64,000 nt of DNA from contig NZ_AUIB01000005.1 of the NCBI RefSeq assembly GCF_000423485.1, positions 1-64,000 of the forward strand, written 5' to 3'. The notes beneath the pieces are model-generated. The model was not told the origin of the DNA and ran no database searches. It saw only the letters and a list, made by a program, of their open reading frames with translations. This stretch comes from Propionimicrobium lymphophilum DSM 4903 (GTDB lineage: Bacteria > Actinomycetota > Actinomycetes > Propionibacteriales > Propionibacteriaceae). How positions within the stretch are numbered: position 1 is the first letter of the stretch; each line of letters opens with the position of its first letter. This document shows positions 25,603 through 34,920 of the stretch, piece after piece. The translations under genes were made by a program, and so were the position numbers.

Positions 25603-25968
25603 TCACTCGATGGTCAGCAGCGGCTGTCCACCCTGGACGGCCTGGCGTACCTCGGCGAGAAGCTTGGTGACAGTGCCAGCCTTGGGGGCTGCGATCTCGG
25701 TCTCCATCTTCATAGCCTCGAGCACGACCACAACCTGGCCGGCCTCGACCTTGTCACCCTCGGCAACCTCGAAACGGGCAACCGAACCGGCCAGCGGAGC
25801 GGTTACGTCGTTCGGGCCAGCGCCGCCAGCGGCGGCAGCTGCGGGAGCGGCAGCCGCCGGAGCGGCACCGCCACCGATCACGATCGGGCCCGGAACCGGA
25901 CGAACTTCCGGCTCCTGCTCTACGTCGACGACATATTCGTTGCCGTTAACGGTCATCTTGAGACGCAT
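25603..25968 (-). CDS. methylmalonyl-CoA carboxytransferase 1.3S biotin carrier subunit
   Basis: 121 residues. Starts MRLKMTVNG as the Propionibacterium 1.3S protein does, followed by an Ala/Gly/Pro-rich linker (about 32-55) and the biotinyl domain (about 56-121) with EAMKMET; Lys87 would carry biotin. It shuttles the carboxyl group between the 12S (methylmalonyl-CoA) and 5S (pyruvate) sites. Last gene of the operon, followed by a TTCG-loop terminator. Confidence 0.95.
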   Translation of the reverse strand: MRLKMTVNGNEYVVDVEQEPEVRPVPGPIVIGGGAAPAAAAPAAAAAGGAGPNDVTAPLAGSVARFEVAEGDKVEAGQVVVVLEAMKMETEIAAPKAGTVTKLLAEVRQAVQGGQPLLTIE

Positions 25969-25989
25969 AATTTTCCTCTTTCAAATCTC

Positions 25990-26214
25990 TTATGCCGACG
26001 CCAGCGAATTAGTGCCGGAACGGCCAGCGAACTGGATGGCCTTCACCTTGCCCTTGATGCCCAGGAAGGCTGCGGCGGAAGCCGCGATGACCGCTAGGTC
26101 CTCCTCCGGGATCGGCTGTGCAGCCTTGGAATCGGCGAGCTCAGTCTCAAGAGAGGCGATCTTTTCTTGCATTTGCTTTACGAGCTCGAGAAGCTCGTCA
26201 TCTTTTTTGCTCAT
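25990..26214 (-). CDS. small protein of the transcarboxylase operon
   Basis: 74 residues from ATG 26214, which has AGGAG five bases upstream. A coiled-coil N-terminus (DDELLELVKQMQEKIASLETELAD split over residues 3-28) is followed by a short domain (PEEDLAVIAASAAAFLG, then KGKVKAIQF). It lies between 12S and 1.3S with short gaps. A small gene of this kind is known at this place in propionibacteria and biotin-dependent decarboxylase operons; it resembles an epsilon/assembly subunit, but its role here is not known to me. Confidence 0.7.
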   Translation of the reverse strand: MSKKDDELLELVKQMQEKIASLETELADSKAAQPIPEEDLAVIAASAAAFLGIKGKVKAIQFAGRSGTNSLASA

Positions 26215-26222
26215 CAGCACTC

Positions 26223-27779
26223 CTATACCGGCATGATGCCGTGCTTCTTCTCGGGGCGCTGAATCCTCTTCTTAGCAAGAAGTTCGAGCGCGACGAGAAT
26301 CTCACGACGGGTGTCAGCCGGATCGATGATGTCGTCCACGTAACCGTGTGCTGCGGAGGCAAACGGAGTCGCGAACTCGTCGCGGTACGCCTGCACTACC
26401 TCTGCACGCTTGGCCTCCGGATCTTCGGCAGCGGCGATTTCCTTGCGGAAAACAACCGCGGCAGCGCCGTCGGCACCCATAACCGCTATCTCGGCGCTCG
26501 GCCAAGCGAACACGCGGTCGGCACCAAGTTCCTTCGAGCACATGGCCAGGTAGGAACCGCCGTACGCCTTGCGCAGGACGATGGTGATCTTCGGGACGGT
26601 TGCCTCGGAGTACGCGTACAGCATCTTCGCCCCGTGGCGAATAATGCCGCCGTGCTCCTGAGCGACACCAGGCAGGAAGCCAGGAACATCGACCAGGTTG
26701 ACGATCGGGATGTTGAACGCGTTGCAGATGTTGATAAAGCGAGCGCCCTTGTCGGAGGCGTTGATGTCGAGAACACCCGACATCACCTTCGGCTGGTTGC
26801 AGATGAAGCCAACGGAGCGGCCACCGACACGGCCGAAACCGGTGACGATGTTGCCCGCGTAGCCGGCCTTCACCTCGAGGAAGTCGCCGTGGTCAACGAT
26901 CTTAGAGATGACGTCACGAACGTCGTAGCCCTTGTTGCCCTCGACGGGAACGATATCGCGCAGCGACTCGTCCGGGTCAGCCGAGTAATCGGGGTTGACG
27001 ATCGGGGCCTCTTCACGGTTGTTGCTGGGCAGGAAGCTCAGAATCTTCTGGGCAACCAGCAACGCCTGCTCGTCGGTGTCCACAACGAAGTCGTTAACAC
27101 CAGAAACCTGCTGGTGGGCGTCAGCGCCACCGAGCGCGTCTTGGGTAACTTCCTCGCCGGTGACCTGCTTGATCACACCAGGGCCCGTAATGAACATGTG
27201 TGCCTTACGGGTCTGAATGATGAAGTCGGTCAGTGCCGGGCTGTAGACCGCACCACCGGCACACGGGCCGGCGATGATCGAGATCTGCGGGACAACCCCT
27301 GACAGCTTGACGTTGGCGTAGAACACCTTGCCGTAGCCGGACAGCGAGTCGATGCCCTCCTGAACACGAGCGCCACCCGAGTCGTTAATGAAGACGAACG
27401 GGGCGCCAGCCTCCAGAGCGTTCTCCATGGTCTCGGTAACCTTGATGTTGTGCGTCTCGCCAGCGGAACCACCAACGACGGTGAAGTCCTGGCTAGCCAG
27501 GAACACCGGACGGCCCATCAGCGAGCCGGCGCCGGTTACGACACCGTCAGCAGGCATATCTGCCTTATCCATGCCGAAAGCCGTGGTGCGGTTACGACGG
27601 AACGCGCCGGTCTCGGTGAACGAGCCCGGATCGACGAACTGGTCGATGCGTTCGCGAGCCGTCAGTTTGCCCTTGGCGTGCTGCTTCTCAATGCGCTTTT
27701 CGCCGCCGCCCGCCTGCACGGTTGCACGTGCTTCGGTGAGCTCGTCGATGCGCTGCTCCATGCTTTTTTCTTTAGCCAT
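26223..27779 (-). CDS. methylmalonyl-CoA carboxytransferase 12S subunit
   Basis: 518 residues of the acyl-CoA carboxyltransferase family. It moves the carboxyl group from (S)-methylmalonyl-CoA to biotin. The N-terminal half has KLTARERIDQFVDPGSF and GGSAGETHN; the oxyanion-hole segments are SGGARVQEG and GPCAGGAVYSP; the C-terminal half has VDVPGFLPGVAQEHGGIIRHGAK and AYGGSYLAM, all as in the Propionibacterium 12S protein. Twelve bases separate it from 5S. The three subunits form the 26S transcarboxylase of the Wood-Werkman propionate cycle. Confidence 0.95.
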   Translation of the reverse strand: MAKEKSMEQRIDELTEARATVQAGGGEKRIEKQHAKGKLTARERIDQFVDPGSFTETGAFRRNRTTAFGMDKADMPADGVVTGAGSLMGRPVFLASQDFTVVGGSAGETHNIKVTETMENALEAGAPFVFINDSGGARVQEGIDSLSGYGKVFYANVKLSGVVPQISIIAGPCAGGAVYSPALTDFIIQTRKAHMFITGPGVIKQVTGEEVTQDALGGADAHQQVSGVNDFVVDTDEQALLVAQKILSFLPSNNREEAPIVNPDYSADPDESLRDIVPVEGNKGYDVRDVISKIVDHGDFLEVKAGYAGNIVTGFGRVGGRSVGFICNQPKVMSGVLDINASDKGARFINICNAFNIPIVNLVDVPGFLPGVAQEHGGIIRHGAKMLYAYSEATVPKITIVLRKAYGGSYLAMCSKELGADRVFAWPSAEIAVMGADGAAAVVFRKEIAAAEDPEAKRAEVVQAYRDEFATPFASAAHGYVDDIIDPADTRREILVALELLAKKRIQRPEKKHGIMPV

Positions 27780-27791
27780 TTACTTCGCCTC

Positions 27792-29303
27792 TTACGCGGG
27801 CTCGACGGAAACAGTGTGCTCGTTGCCGCCTACCTTGACGTTGTAGGTGACAGGACCGGATAGTGCGTTCGCCTGGCCTTCCTGGGCGGCCTTCAGCGCA
27901 GCCTCAGAGAGAGCAACCGACTTGGGGCCCTCGTCGCGGTGCTCGAAGAAGGTCGGTGCAACGCCCGGGAACATGGCGTAGGTGAGGACGTCTTCCTCGG
28001 TGCCGTTGTAGCCCTCGAGCTTGCTAGCCTCCTCGACCTGCTTTTCCCATTCGGGCTCCAGCAGATCGGCCGGACGGCAGGTGATCGGCTCTTTCTTGTT
28101 AACTTCCTGAGCCTTCTTGGCCAGTTCCTCGTTACGCGGAGCGGGAGACTCGCCGTAGTAGCCGAGCATCAGGTCGGCGAACTCTGCGGTCATGTTCTTG
28201 TATTCGCCCATCAGGACGTTGAACACGGCCTGGGTACCAACGATCTGGGAGGAAGGGGTAACCAGCGGCGGGTAGCCAGCGTCCTTGCGGACAACCGGAA
28301 CCATTTCCATAACCTCGTCGAGGCGGTCCTCGGCACCCTGAGCGCGCAGCTGCGACTCCATGTTGGAGAGCATGCCGCCAGGAATCTGGGAGCTGAAGAT
28401 GTTGGTGTTAACCAGCGTCTTGGACTCGAAGTTCTGGTACTTGGGACGAACCTTCTTGAAGTGGTCGCGGACCTTCTTGACGCGGTCGATGTCGACGTCG
28501 GTCTCGTAACCGGTACCCTCTAGCATCTCGACGACGGACTCGGTCGGGTTGTGGCCCGGACCAAGCGACATCGAGCTAACTGCTGCGTCGACGACGTCAG
28601 CGCCGGCCTCGATGGCCTTCATCAGCGAAACCTGGGTAACGCCGGTGGTGGAGTGGCAGTGGACGTTGATCTGAACGTCCTCGCCGTAAGTGTCCTTGAT
28701 GCCCTTGACGATGTCGTATGCCGGCTGCGGCTTCAGCAGTGCGGCCATGTCCTTCAGGCAGATTGAGTCTGCACCCATGTCGAGCAGGCGGCCTGCCAGC
28801 TTGACGTAGTTCTCAACGGTGTGAACCGGGGAGACGGTGTAGCAGATGGTGCCTTGAGCGTGCTTGCCGGACTTTTTGACGGCCTTCATAGCGTGCTCAA
28901 GGTTGCGGGGGTCGTTCAGTGCGTCGAAGACACGGAAAACGTCCATGCCGTTTTCGGCGGCTTTTTCGACGAAGCGGTCAACAACTTCATCGTTGTAGTG
29001 ACGGTAGCCTAGCAGGTTCTGGCCACGAAGCAGCATCTGGAGACGGGTGTTCGGCAGCAGCTTGCGGAAAGTGCGCAGGCGCTCCCACGGATCCTCGTTG
29101 AGGAAGCGAATGCAGGAGTCGAAGGTTGCTCCGCCCCAGCACTCTGCCGACCAGTAGCCGGCTGCGTCGATGTCGGCGCAAGCGTCGACCATGTCTTCCA
29201 TTGCCATTCGGGTAGCCATCAGGCTCTGATGGGCGTCGCGAAGCGCGAGCTCGGTGATTCCCACCTTGCGCGGCGCTGCGATCTCAATTTCTCGGTAGCT
29301 CAT
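27792..29303 (-). CDS. methylmalonyl-CoA carboxytransferase 5S subunit
   Basis: 503 residues from ATG 29303 (GGAG upstream; a longer reading to 29333 is unlikely). Pyruvate carboxylase-type carboxyltransferase that passes the carboxyl group from biotin to pyruvate, giving oxaloacetate. TIM-barrel motifs: ELALRDAHQSLMATRM with the metal Asp, ECWGGATFD, MLLRGQNLLGYRHY, and HCHSTTG with the two metal His. The C-terminal part (PTFFEHRDEGP) and the final beta strand match the Propionibacterium subunit. First gene of the operon. Confidence 0.95.
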   Translation of the reverse strand: MSYREIEIAAPRKVGITELALRDAHQSLMATRMAMEDMVDACADIDAAGYWSAECWGGATFDSCIRFLNEDPWERLRTFRKLLPNTRLQMLLRGQNLLGYRHYNDEVVDRFVEKAAENGMDVFRVFDALNDPRNLEHAMKAVKKSGKHAQGTICYTVSPVHTVENYVKLAGRLLDMGADSICLKDMAALLKPQPAYDIVKGIKDTYGEDVQINVHCHSTTGVTQVSLMKAIEAGADVVDAAVSSMSLGPGHNPTESVVEMLEGTGYETDVDIDRVKKVRDHFKKVRPKYQNFESKTLVNTNIFSSQIPGGMLSNMESQLRAQGAEDRLDEVMEMVPVVRKDAGYPPLVTPSSQIVGTQAVFNVLMGEYKNMTAEFADLMLGYYGESPAPRNEELAKKAQEVNKKEPITCRPADLLEPEWEKQVEEASKLEGYNGTEEDVLTYAMFPGVAPTFFEHRDEGPKSVALSEAALKAAQEGQANALSGPVTYNVKVGGNEHTVSVEPA

Positions 29304-29540
29304 GTCTCCAATCATCTCACGACTTACTCGCAAAAGTGCGACTGGGGGCTGATGTAAAACGGTTCTGCGGCATTAATGCAAGTTATTTCACCTTCGCCGT
29401 CAGATTCTGCCTTACCAGCTGATTAACGCGTTCAGATTGTGAGAAAACATGCATCTTTTTGGGTAAATATTTTCTCGATAACGAGCAACTGCCCCGACGC
29501 CTGGTGTGGCTTCGGGGCAGTCTCCAAAAAGGGTTACTAC

Positions 29541-29981
29541 TTAGTTGTTCTTGCCTTCGTAGGAGCAGATGGCAGCAACCTTCTCGCCGGAGCGCGAGTT
29601 CGGGTCGAACTCGTACTTGAGGTATTCCTCGAGGAACATCTCAGCGGACTTGATGCCGACAACCTGCTCGCCGATGGCGATCATGTTGGCGTTGTTGCTC
29701 AGCACGGCGCGCTGGGCCTGGTAGATGTCGGTGACGCAGGCGCAGTAGGCACCCTTGACCTTGTTCGCGGCGATCGAAACGCCGATGCCGGTACCGCAAA
29801 CGACGATGCCACGGTCGTACTCGCCTGCTGCGACGGCCTCGGCAACGTCAACTGCAACGTTTGCGTAGATCGGGTCGTCGGAGCCGAAGTCCTTGGTCTC
29901 GTGGCCGAGCTCTTCAGCCTTGGCGATCAGGGCCTTCTTGAGGGCCGTTGCGTTCGGGTCGCATCCAAATGCAATCTTCAT
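29541..29981 (-). CDS. RpiB/LacAB family sugar-phosphate isomerase
   Basis: 146 residues, the usual size of this family. The beginning KIAFGCDPNA carries the phosphate-site region, GIVVCGTGIGVSIAANK the active-site Cys region, and SNNANMIAIG the C-terminal signature. Members interconvert ribose-5-phosphate/ribulose-5-phosphate, allose, galactose or tetrose phosphates. As the last gene of the five-gene kinase/dehydrogenase operon it probably acts on that pathway's own intermediate, for example a tetrose or pentose phosphate, rather than on the general pentose pathway. Confidence 0.85.
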   Translation of the reverse strand: MKIAFGCDPNATALKKALIAKAEELGHETKDFGSDDPIYANVAVDVAEAVAAGEYDRGIVVCGTGIGVSIAANKVKGAYCACVTDIYQAQRAVLSNNANMIAIGEQVVGIKSAEMFLEEYLKYEFDPNSRSGEKVAAICSYEGKNN

Positions 29982-29998
29982 AATTCTTACCTAACTGT

Positions 29999-31369
29999 CT
30001 AGTTGTTTTCGGGATGACGGTGTTTGCCCCAGAAGCCTTCTGGGCTGAACAGCTTGTCTACAACCTCTTCGGTCTTATTCAGGTCTACCAAGAGGTCTAG
30101 AATCGTGTACCTGTTGCGGATGTTCTGAGCCTTGAAGTGGGTTTCGCGGAAGCGGTCCCAATCAATCTTGATCATCTCCGGGTGGTACGGTGCACCGGCA
30201 GTCTTGAGCATCTCTTGGATCTCGTCCGGTGTGTAGAGCTGCTTTTTAGCCTTCTCGCGAAGCTCCGGCCAGACTTCCTTGATCTTGGTCAGCCGCTCGC
30301 GCAGTGCGTCGCCCTCGAGGTGCTTGACCAGGGTGTTCTCAACGGCTGCGTCGACAATCCGATCGATGTGCCTCGAGCGGACGCGCTTTTCGACCTCCGC
30401 GGCACTAGGAGTGGCTGCGACGATGGCCTCGATATCGAGGTTATCGACGTCGATCTTGAGGGCCTCTTCCCAAATTGCGCAGGAAGCGACAGTGCCAACA
30501 CCAACCTTCATGCCGTGAGACAGCGGCGGATCCCAGTCGGTGCCGTGACCCTCCATCTCCCACACGTGGCTGAACTGGTGCCCAGCGCCAGATGCCGGAC
30601 GCGACGAGTTCGCGGCCTGCATAGCAAAGCCAGAGATGATGTTGGCCTCGGCCAGCTTCTCGATGGCCTCCGGATCGCGGTTTGTGCAACCGGCAGGGTC
30701 AGACAGCGAATCGCGAAGCGTCGACTGAGCCAGGCTCCACACGTAGTCGTCGATCGGCTCGACGCCAAGCGCATCCGCCAGAATCCAGTCTGCACCTGCC
30801 GGGATCTTCTCGATCAGGTCGCCATAACCGGTTTCGATCAAGCGCATCGGAGAGGCAACCATGGTGTCCAGGTCGGCGACCAGCGCGGCCGGGGCCGGGC
30901 AGCTGTGCGTCGACTTGAAACCATCCTCGGAGATGGACGCACCAAAGGCGGCGAAACCATCCACCGACGGAGCGGTGCAGACGTTCATGTACTCGCGGTT
31001 CAGCTCGCTGCTGGCCAGCTTGGCCAGGTCGTTCAGCGTGCCGGAAGCCAAGGAGCAGCAGACGACATCGTCGCCCATCGGACGCAGGATCTCGCGCAGC
31101 TTCTCCACATTCTCGTAGCCGGCGTAGAGAGTCGGCTTTCCGGGGAAGATGTACGGATCTGCAGCGAACTCGACGCCGGCCTCCTTGAGGGAGGCCACTA
31201 CCTCGTCACCGCAGGCGCCGAAGGTGTTCTCGTCTGCTACGACGATAACCTTCTTGCCGGGGAAGTTCTTCTTGAACAGTTCACCGGTCTTCTTGTTGGC
31301 GCCCTTGCCGAAGGCTATGTCCCGGGTCTGCGTCGCCGTGCTCAGGGCCTTATCAATTAGTTCAGACAT
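29999..31369 (-). CDS. glycerol-1-phosphate dehydrogenase-like (AraM-type) enzyme
   Basis: 456 residues from ATG 31369 (AAGGA six bases upstream). It is an iron-type alcohol dehydrogenase fold close to AraM/EgsA: ASGTLNDLAKLAS for cofactor binding, PSVDGFAAFGA, then metal-site pieces GAGHQFSHVWE and HGMKVG (Asp and two His). Known relatives reduce dihydroxyacetone phosphate to sn-glycerol-1-phosphate. In this operon, behind an FGGY kinase, it more likely oxidises a polyol phosphate. It is longer than B. subtilis AraM by some 60 residues at the C-terminus. Confidence 0.8.
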   Translation of the reverse strand: MSELIDKALSTATQTRDIAFGKGANKKTGELFKKNFPGKKVIVVADENTFGACGDEVVASLKEAGVEFAADPYIFPGKPTLYAGYENVEKLREILRPMGDDVVCCSLASGTLNDLAKLASSELNREYMNVCTAPSVDGFAAFGASISEDGFKSTHSCPAPAALVADLDTMVASPMRLIETGYGDLIEKIPAGADWILADALGVEPIDDYVWSLAQSTLRDSLSDPAGCTNRDPEAIEKLAEANIISGFAMQAANSSRPASGAGHQFSHVWEMEGHGTDWDPPLSHGMKVGVGTVASCAIWEEALKIDVDNLDIEAIVAATPSAAEVEKRVRSRHIDRIVDAAVENTLVKHLEGDALRERLTKIKEVWPELREKAKKQLYTPDEIQEMLKTAGAPYHPEMIKIDWDRFRETHFKAQNIRNRYTILDLLVDLNKTEEVVDKLFSPEGFWGKHRHPENN

Positions 31370-31376
31370 GTTTTCC

Positions 31377-32939
31377 TTACGAAATGTGGTCAACAGTCTT
31401 GTGGGTCAGCTCTGCCATCTGCGGCCAAGCGTTCATGTACTGATCAACGAAGAACTTGTACTGCTCGTGACGTTCCATGTTGGGCTCGATCACGTCGGAC
31501 TCGTGCACCATGTAGCGGGCAGCGTCCGGCAGCGACTCGTAGAGGCCAACGCCGACAGCTGCCAGCATGCAGGAGCCGAGAACCACAGCGTCGCCAACCT
31601 TGGTCAGGGTGACAGGCTTGCCGGTAACGTCGGCGTACATCTGCATCCAAACCTTCGACTTGGTGGCGCCGCCACAGTAAACCAGCTTCTCGGGGTTGAA
31701 GCCGCCGGCCTCCATCACCTTCAGGTTGTGAGCGGTGCCGTAGCAGACACCTTCCATGATGGCGTGGTACATGTGGTCGGCAGTGTGCGACAGCGACAGA
31801 CCCCAGATGACACCGCGTGCCTTAGAGTCGGTGTACGGGGTGCGGTTGCCCTGGAAGTCCTGGTTGACGATCAGGCCGTCGGAACCAGGGGCAATGTTTG
31901 CACAGTTCTTGTCGAGAACCTCGTAGACGTTCATGCCTAGACGCTCGGTGGTGGAAGCAATCTCGCGAGCGAAGTTGTCGCGGAACCACTTCAGCACGGA
32001 GCCGGACGAAACCAGCGAACCCTCAACGGTGTACTGGCCTTCCATGACGGCGTCGGTGTAGCCGCCCATGAAGCCCTTGCCGTAGATCTTGTCTTTACTC
32101 TGGCCGCTCATAACCTGCGAGGAGCCGGTGATAACTGCCAGCGAGCCCGGGTTTACCACGCCAAGGCCAATCTGGCCGTGCCAGGCGTCTCCGCCACCCT
32201 GGACGACGGGGATGCCAGGGGTCAAACCGAGGTCGCTAGCTGCCTTGACGGACAGGCCCTCGACGGGCTGACCCAGCGGCAGAACGTCCTCAGGAAGCTT
32301 TTCGAAGACGTCGCCACAACCAATTTGTTCGAAGAACTCAACCGGCCAACCGCCGAAGTCACGGTTGTAGTAACCACGGACTGCCGCAGTGTTCAGGTTC
32401 ACAGTCCAGCGGCCGGTCAGCTTAAAGGTCAGCCAGTCCGGAGCGTCGACAATGCGGTATGCCTTCTTGTAGATTTCCGGCTCGTTTTCCTTCAGCCAGG
32501 CTGCCTTGAATGGGTACCACTCAGCAGTAACCGGCATGGTGTCACCACCGTTATACAGCTTCGCCCAGCTCTCGGCCTCGTCGCCTCGCTTGGCCTGCTT
32601 AATGGCTCGAACGTCCATCCACATAATGGCGTCGCGAAGGGCGTTCCCCTCCTTGTCGAGAGCAACGACGGTCATCGTGGTTGCGTCGTAGGAGATTCCC
32701 GCGATCTGACGAGCCGGGATACCGGTCTGGTCGAGGACGCGGCTAACGGAGGCCTTCAAGGCCTCCCACCAGTCAGTAGGAGACTGCTCTGCCTGACCAG
32801 GACGAGGGAAGTTCGTCTTGTATGGAGTGCCTGCGAAACCCAGCGGATTACCACGAAGGTCGAAAATCGCAGCGCGGCAAGATTCCGTACCGAAATCAAC
32901 GCCTAGAAGGAAGGGACCTTCGTAACCAGGTAAAGCCAT
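31377..32939 (-). CDS. FGGY family carbohydrate kinase
   Basis: 520 residues, an ordinary length for FGGY kinases. LGVDFGTESCRAAIFD is the N-terminal phosphate loop, WMDVRA and VNPGSLAVITGSS lie in the middle, and the C-terminal ATPase motif is YCGGATKSKVWMQMYADV. It should phosphorylate a sugar or polyol; the exact substrate cannot be read from sequence (erythritol-, ribulose- and xylulose-type kinases all share these motifs). It is seven bases before the dehydrogenase gene and follows the HAD phosphatase gene. Confidence 0.85.
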   Translation of the reverse strand: MALPGYEGPFLLGVDFGTESCRAAIFDLRGNPLGFAGTPYKTNFPRPGQAEQSPTDWWEALKASVSRVLDQTGIPARQIAGISYDATTMTVVALDKEGNALRDAIMWMDVRAIKQAKRGDEAESWAKLYNGGDTMPVTAEWYPFKAAWLKENEPEIYKKAYRIVDAPDWLTFKLTGRWTVNLNTAAVRGYYNRDFGGWPVEFFEQIGCGDVFEKLPEDVLPLGQPVEGLSVKAASDLGLTPGIPVVQGGGDAWHGQIGLGVVNPGSLAVITGSSQVMSGQSKDKIYGKGFMGGYTDAVMEGQYTVEGSLVSSGSVLKWFRDNFAREIASTTERLGMNVYEVLDKNCANIAPGSDGLIVNQDFQGNRTPYTDSKARGVIWGLSLSHTADHMYHAIMEGVCYGTAHNLKVMEAGGFNPEKLVYCGGATKSKVWMQMYADVTGKPVTLTKVGDAVVLGSCMLAAVGVGLYESLPDAARYMVHESDVIEPNMERHEQYKFFVDQYMNAWPQMAELTHKTVDHIS

Positions 32940-32983
32940 GATGCTTCATCCTTTCAAAAATGTTTTGCAAAACCTTGAAGTTT

Positions 32984-33844
32984 TTAGTTGTCCTCGGTCC
33001 AGCCGAGTTCTTCCCAGGCACTCTGGGGGATCAGCCTGTCTACGCGGTCCAGCAGGTAGGTGGGCTGATCTTTTTCGGGTAGGGCAACGGCTTCCTGCCA
33101 TGTGGAGTCACCCGTTAGCGGCATCGCGGACACCATTCCGGCGCGCACGGCCATCTGAATGTCGGTGCCGAGCCTGTCGCCCACCATCACGCAGTGCTTC
33201 AGATCGACGTCAAGACCGACGAGGCACTCGTAGAGCATCTCGGGGTTCGGCTTACCGACGACGATCTGGCACTTGGTCTGTGTACACGCCTCGATAGCAG
33301 CAATGATCGAGGCGCAGTCGGGCTCACCCCGACCGCCCGGGAACGGGCAGTAGCGGTCGGGGTTCGTCGCCACAAGGATGGCCCGCTTGTGGAACCAGAT
33401 TGCGTCGAAAGCGATCTGGAGCTTCCTGTAGTCGAAAGTGCGGTCGTAGGAGGCGACCACGATGTCGATTTCCTCGGGGTTGTCGCTCAACTTGATGCCA
33501 GCATCCTTGAAGGCATTGATGAGTGGCTCCTCCGCGATCGGGAACACGACTGCGTCGGGATGGTGTTCCTTCAGCCAGTTCGTCATAGTGACGACGGTGT
33601 TCGCGATCTCGGATATGTCAGTCGGTAGACCGAGGCGCTCGAGCTTTTCGAGGTACAGCTGCGGGTCCTTTGTTGGGTTGTTAGACAGATACCGGATCGG
33701 TATGTCACGCCTGCGCAACTCCTCAACCATGCGCGTCACTCCGGGGAGGAGGTGGTCACCGAGGTAGATGGTGCCATCCATGTCGAAGATGTAGGCATCG
33801 TAGAACTCGGTAGGGAACTTCAAAGGCGCCTGTTGCTGAGTCAT
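32984..33844 (-). CDS. HAD-IIA (NagD-like) phosphatase
   Basis: 286 residues. Motif I is FDMDGTIYLG, motif II RYLSNNPTKD, motif III KPNPEMLY and motif IV VGDRLGTDIQMA, the NagD/phosphoglycolate phosphatase layout with a C2 cap between. Members remove phosphate from glycolate phosphate, glycerol phosphate or nucleotides. Its place between a membrane protein and a kinase suggests either a pathway step or removal of a toxic phosphorylated intermediate. The ribosome site is TAGGAGAAAA. Confidence 0.85.
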   Translation of the reverse strand: MTQQQAPLKFPTEFYDAYIFDMDGTIYLGDHLLPGVTRMVEELRRRDIPIRYLSNNPTKDPQLYLEKLERLGLPTDISEIANTVVTMTNWLKEHHPDAVVFPIAEEPLINAFKDAGIKLSDNPEEIDIVVASYDRTFDYRKLQIAFDAIWFHKRAILVATNPDRYCPFPGGRGEPDCASIIAAIEACTQTKCQIVVGKPNPEMLYECLVGLDVDLKHCVMVGDRLGTDIQMAVRAGMVSAMPLTGDSTWQEAVALPEKDQPTYLLDRVDRLIPQSAWEELGWTEDN

Positions 33845-33881
33845 TTTTCTCCTAGTGGCGTGTTTCTAACTTTTTATTTTG

Positions 33882-34862
33882 TTATGCGAGAGCCAGAACG
33901 CCCAGGCAGATCAGGGTGTTCATCGGCCAAATTGCGCTTGCCGGGGGGTCAATGTGGGTGTCGCCATTGGCGTAAACCAGACGCTGGGCAACTTCACCCA
34001 GGAACGCGGCAAGCATGCCAGCCACGACGCCGATGACCAGTGCGGCCCAAACGTTGTTACCAACAACCGGCAGGAACTTCACTGCTGCGAGAGCAGCCGT
34101 GATGGTCATGTGGTGAGTAACCGGGAACTTCGAGCCTAGAGGCAGGAAGAAGATGCACAGAGCGGAGATCGCGAACGGCAGAGCCTGAGCGTTAGCCATT
34201 ACGTGGTCAGCGGCCTCACCCGGAACAGCCTGGTAAGCGTAGTGCGTCAAAGCCAGAGCAGCGCCAGCAGCCATCAGACCAGAGAAAGCGCCGAGGGTGA
34301 GGTACTGGCTCGGCTTCTCCTGCCAGCCCAACCAGCACTTCTTGTCGTCGAGCTTGCTAACCCAGTGGAATACAGGCTGCTTGGAGAAGAGCAGACGAGC
34401 AACAATGCCCGAAGTCATAACGGTCAGCGCTACCGAGTCAGTGTGAGTACCGAACCACGGGATGAAGGTAATCGCCTTCTGCAGCAGATAGCCGCAAACG
34501 CCAAACACGGCACCGACGAGAAGAACGTCGGGATGTCCGAGGCCGGCTAGTGGCTGGTTAACATCTCGTCCGTAGCCGGTGTCGGCTGTGAGGAATTTCT
34601 TCTTCGCCGCGTATGCAGATGCAGCGGCACCACCAGCGAATGCGACGTGGGGGCCGAACAGCGGGCCGAAGGCCAGGTAGTCGAAGCCCATGGTCGAGCC
34701 GGTTGCAAAAGTGATACCGAAGGCGAGAAGAATCATCACGCCGGTGAAGCCGAACGCGTTGTTACCGCCGATTGCTGCACCAAAGAAGCCACCAGCGATA
34801 GAGGCGATCAGCCCAAATACCGTGATGTTCTCCACGAATTGGACTACAAGATCTGGAGTCAT
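33882..34862 (-). CDS. polytopic membrane protein, probable transporter of the kinase operon
   Basis: 326 residues from ATG 34862 (AGGTGGAAAA upstream); the GTG at 34928 is a poor alternative. About nine or ten hydrophobic segments are visible, with glycine-rich pieces such as GGFFGAAIGGNNAFG and ATGSTMGFDYLAFGPLFGPH. I do not recognise a transporter family. As first gene of the operon it is the best candidate for uptake of the substrate. An 8-bp inverted repeat lies upstream. Confidence 0.6.
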   Translation of the reverse strand: MTPDLVVQFVENITVFGLIASIAGGFFGAAIGGNNAFGFTGVMILLAFGITFATGSTMGFDYLAFGPLFGPHVAFAGGAAASAYAAKKKFLTADTGYGRDVNQPLAGLGHPDVLLVGAVFGVCGYLLQKAITFIPWFGTHTDSVALTVMTSGIVARLLFSKQPVFHWVSKLDDKKCWLGWQEKPSQYLTLGAFSGLMAAGAALALTHYAYQAVPGEAADHVMANAQALPFAISALCIFFLPLGSKFPVTHHMTITAALAAVKFLPVVGNNVWAALVIGVVAGMLAAFLGEVAQRLVYANGDTHIDPPASAIWPMNTLICLGVLALA

Positions 34863-34920
34863 TTTTCCACCTATTCCGAGGGCAGCCACCAACGTTGGCG
34901 ACCGCGCTTTCAAGAATTTT

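Noticed and set aside
26118-27302. Long rightward open frame (394 codons) opposite the 12S gene
   Set aside because: It is the antisense shadow of the 12S transcarboxylase subunit; high GC and codon bias create it. The same holds for long antisense frames opposite the dehydrogenase (30137-31360), ilvD (36541-37374, 37408-38190) and clpB (58158-59705).
29488-29521. Stem ACTGCCCCGA/TCGGGGCAGT after the RpiB-like gene as a terminator
   Set aside because: A good 10-bp stem, but no T-run follows on either strand; it may be a processing or attenuation structure, so I do not call a terminator.
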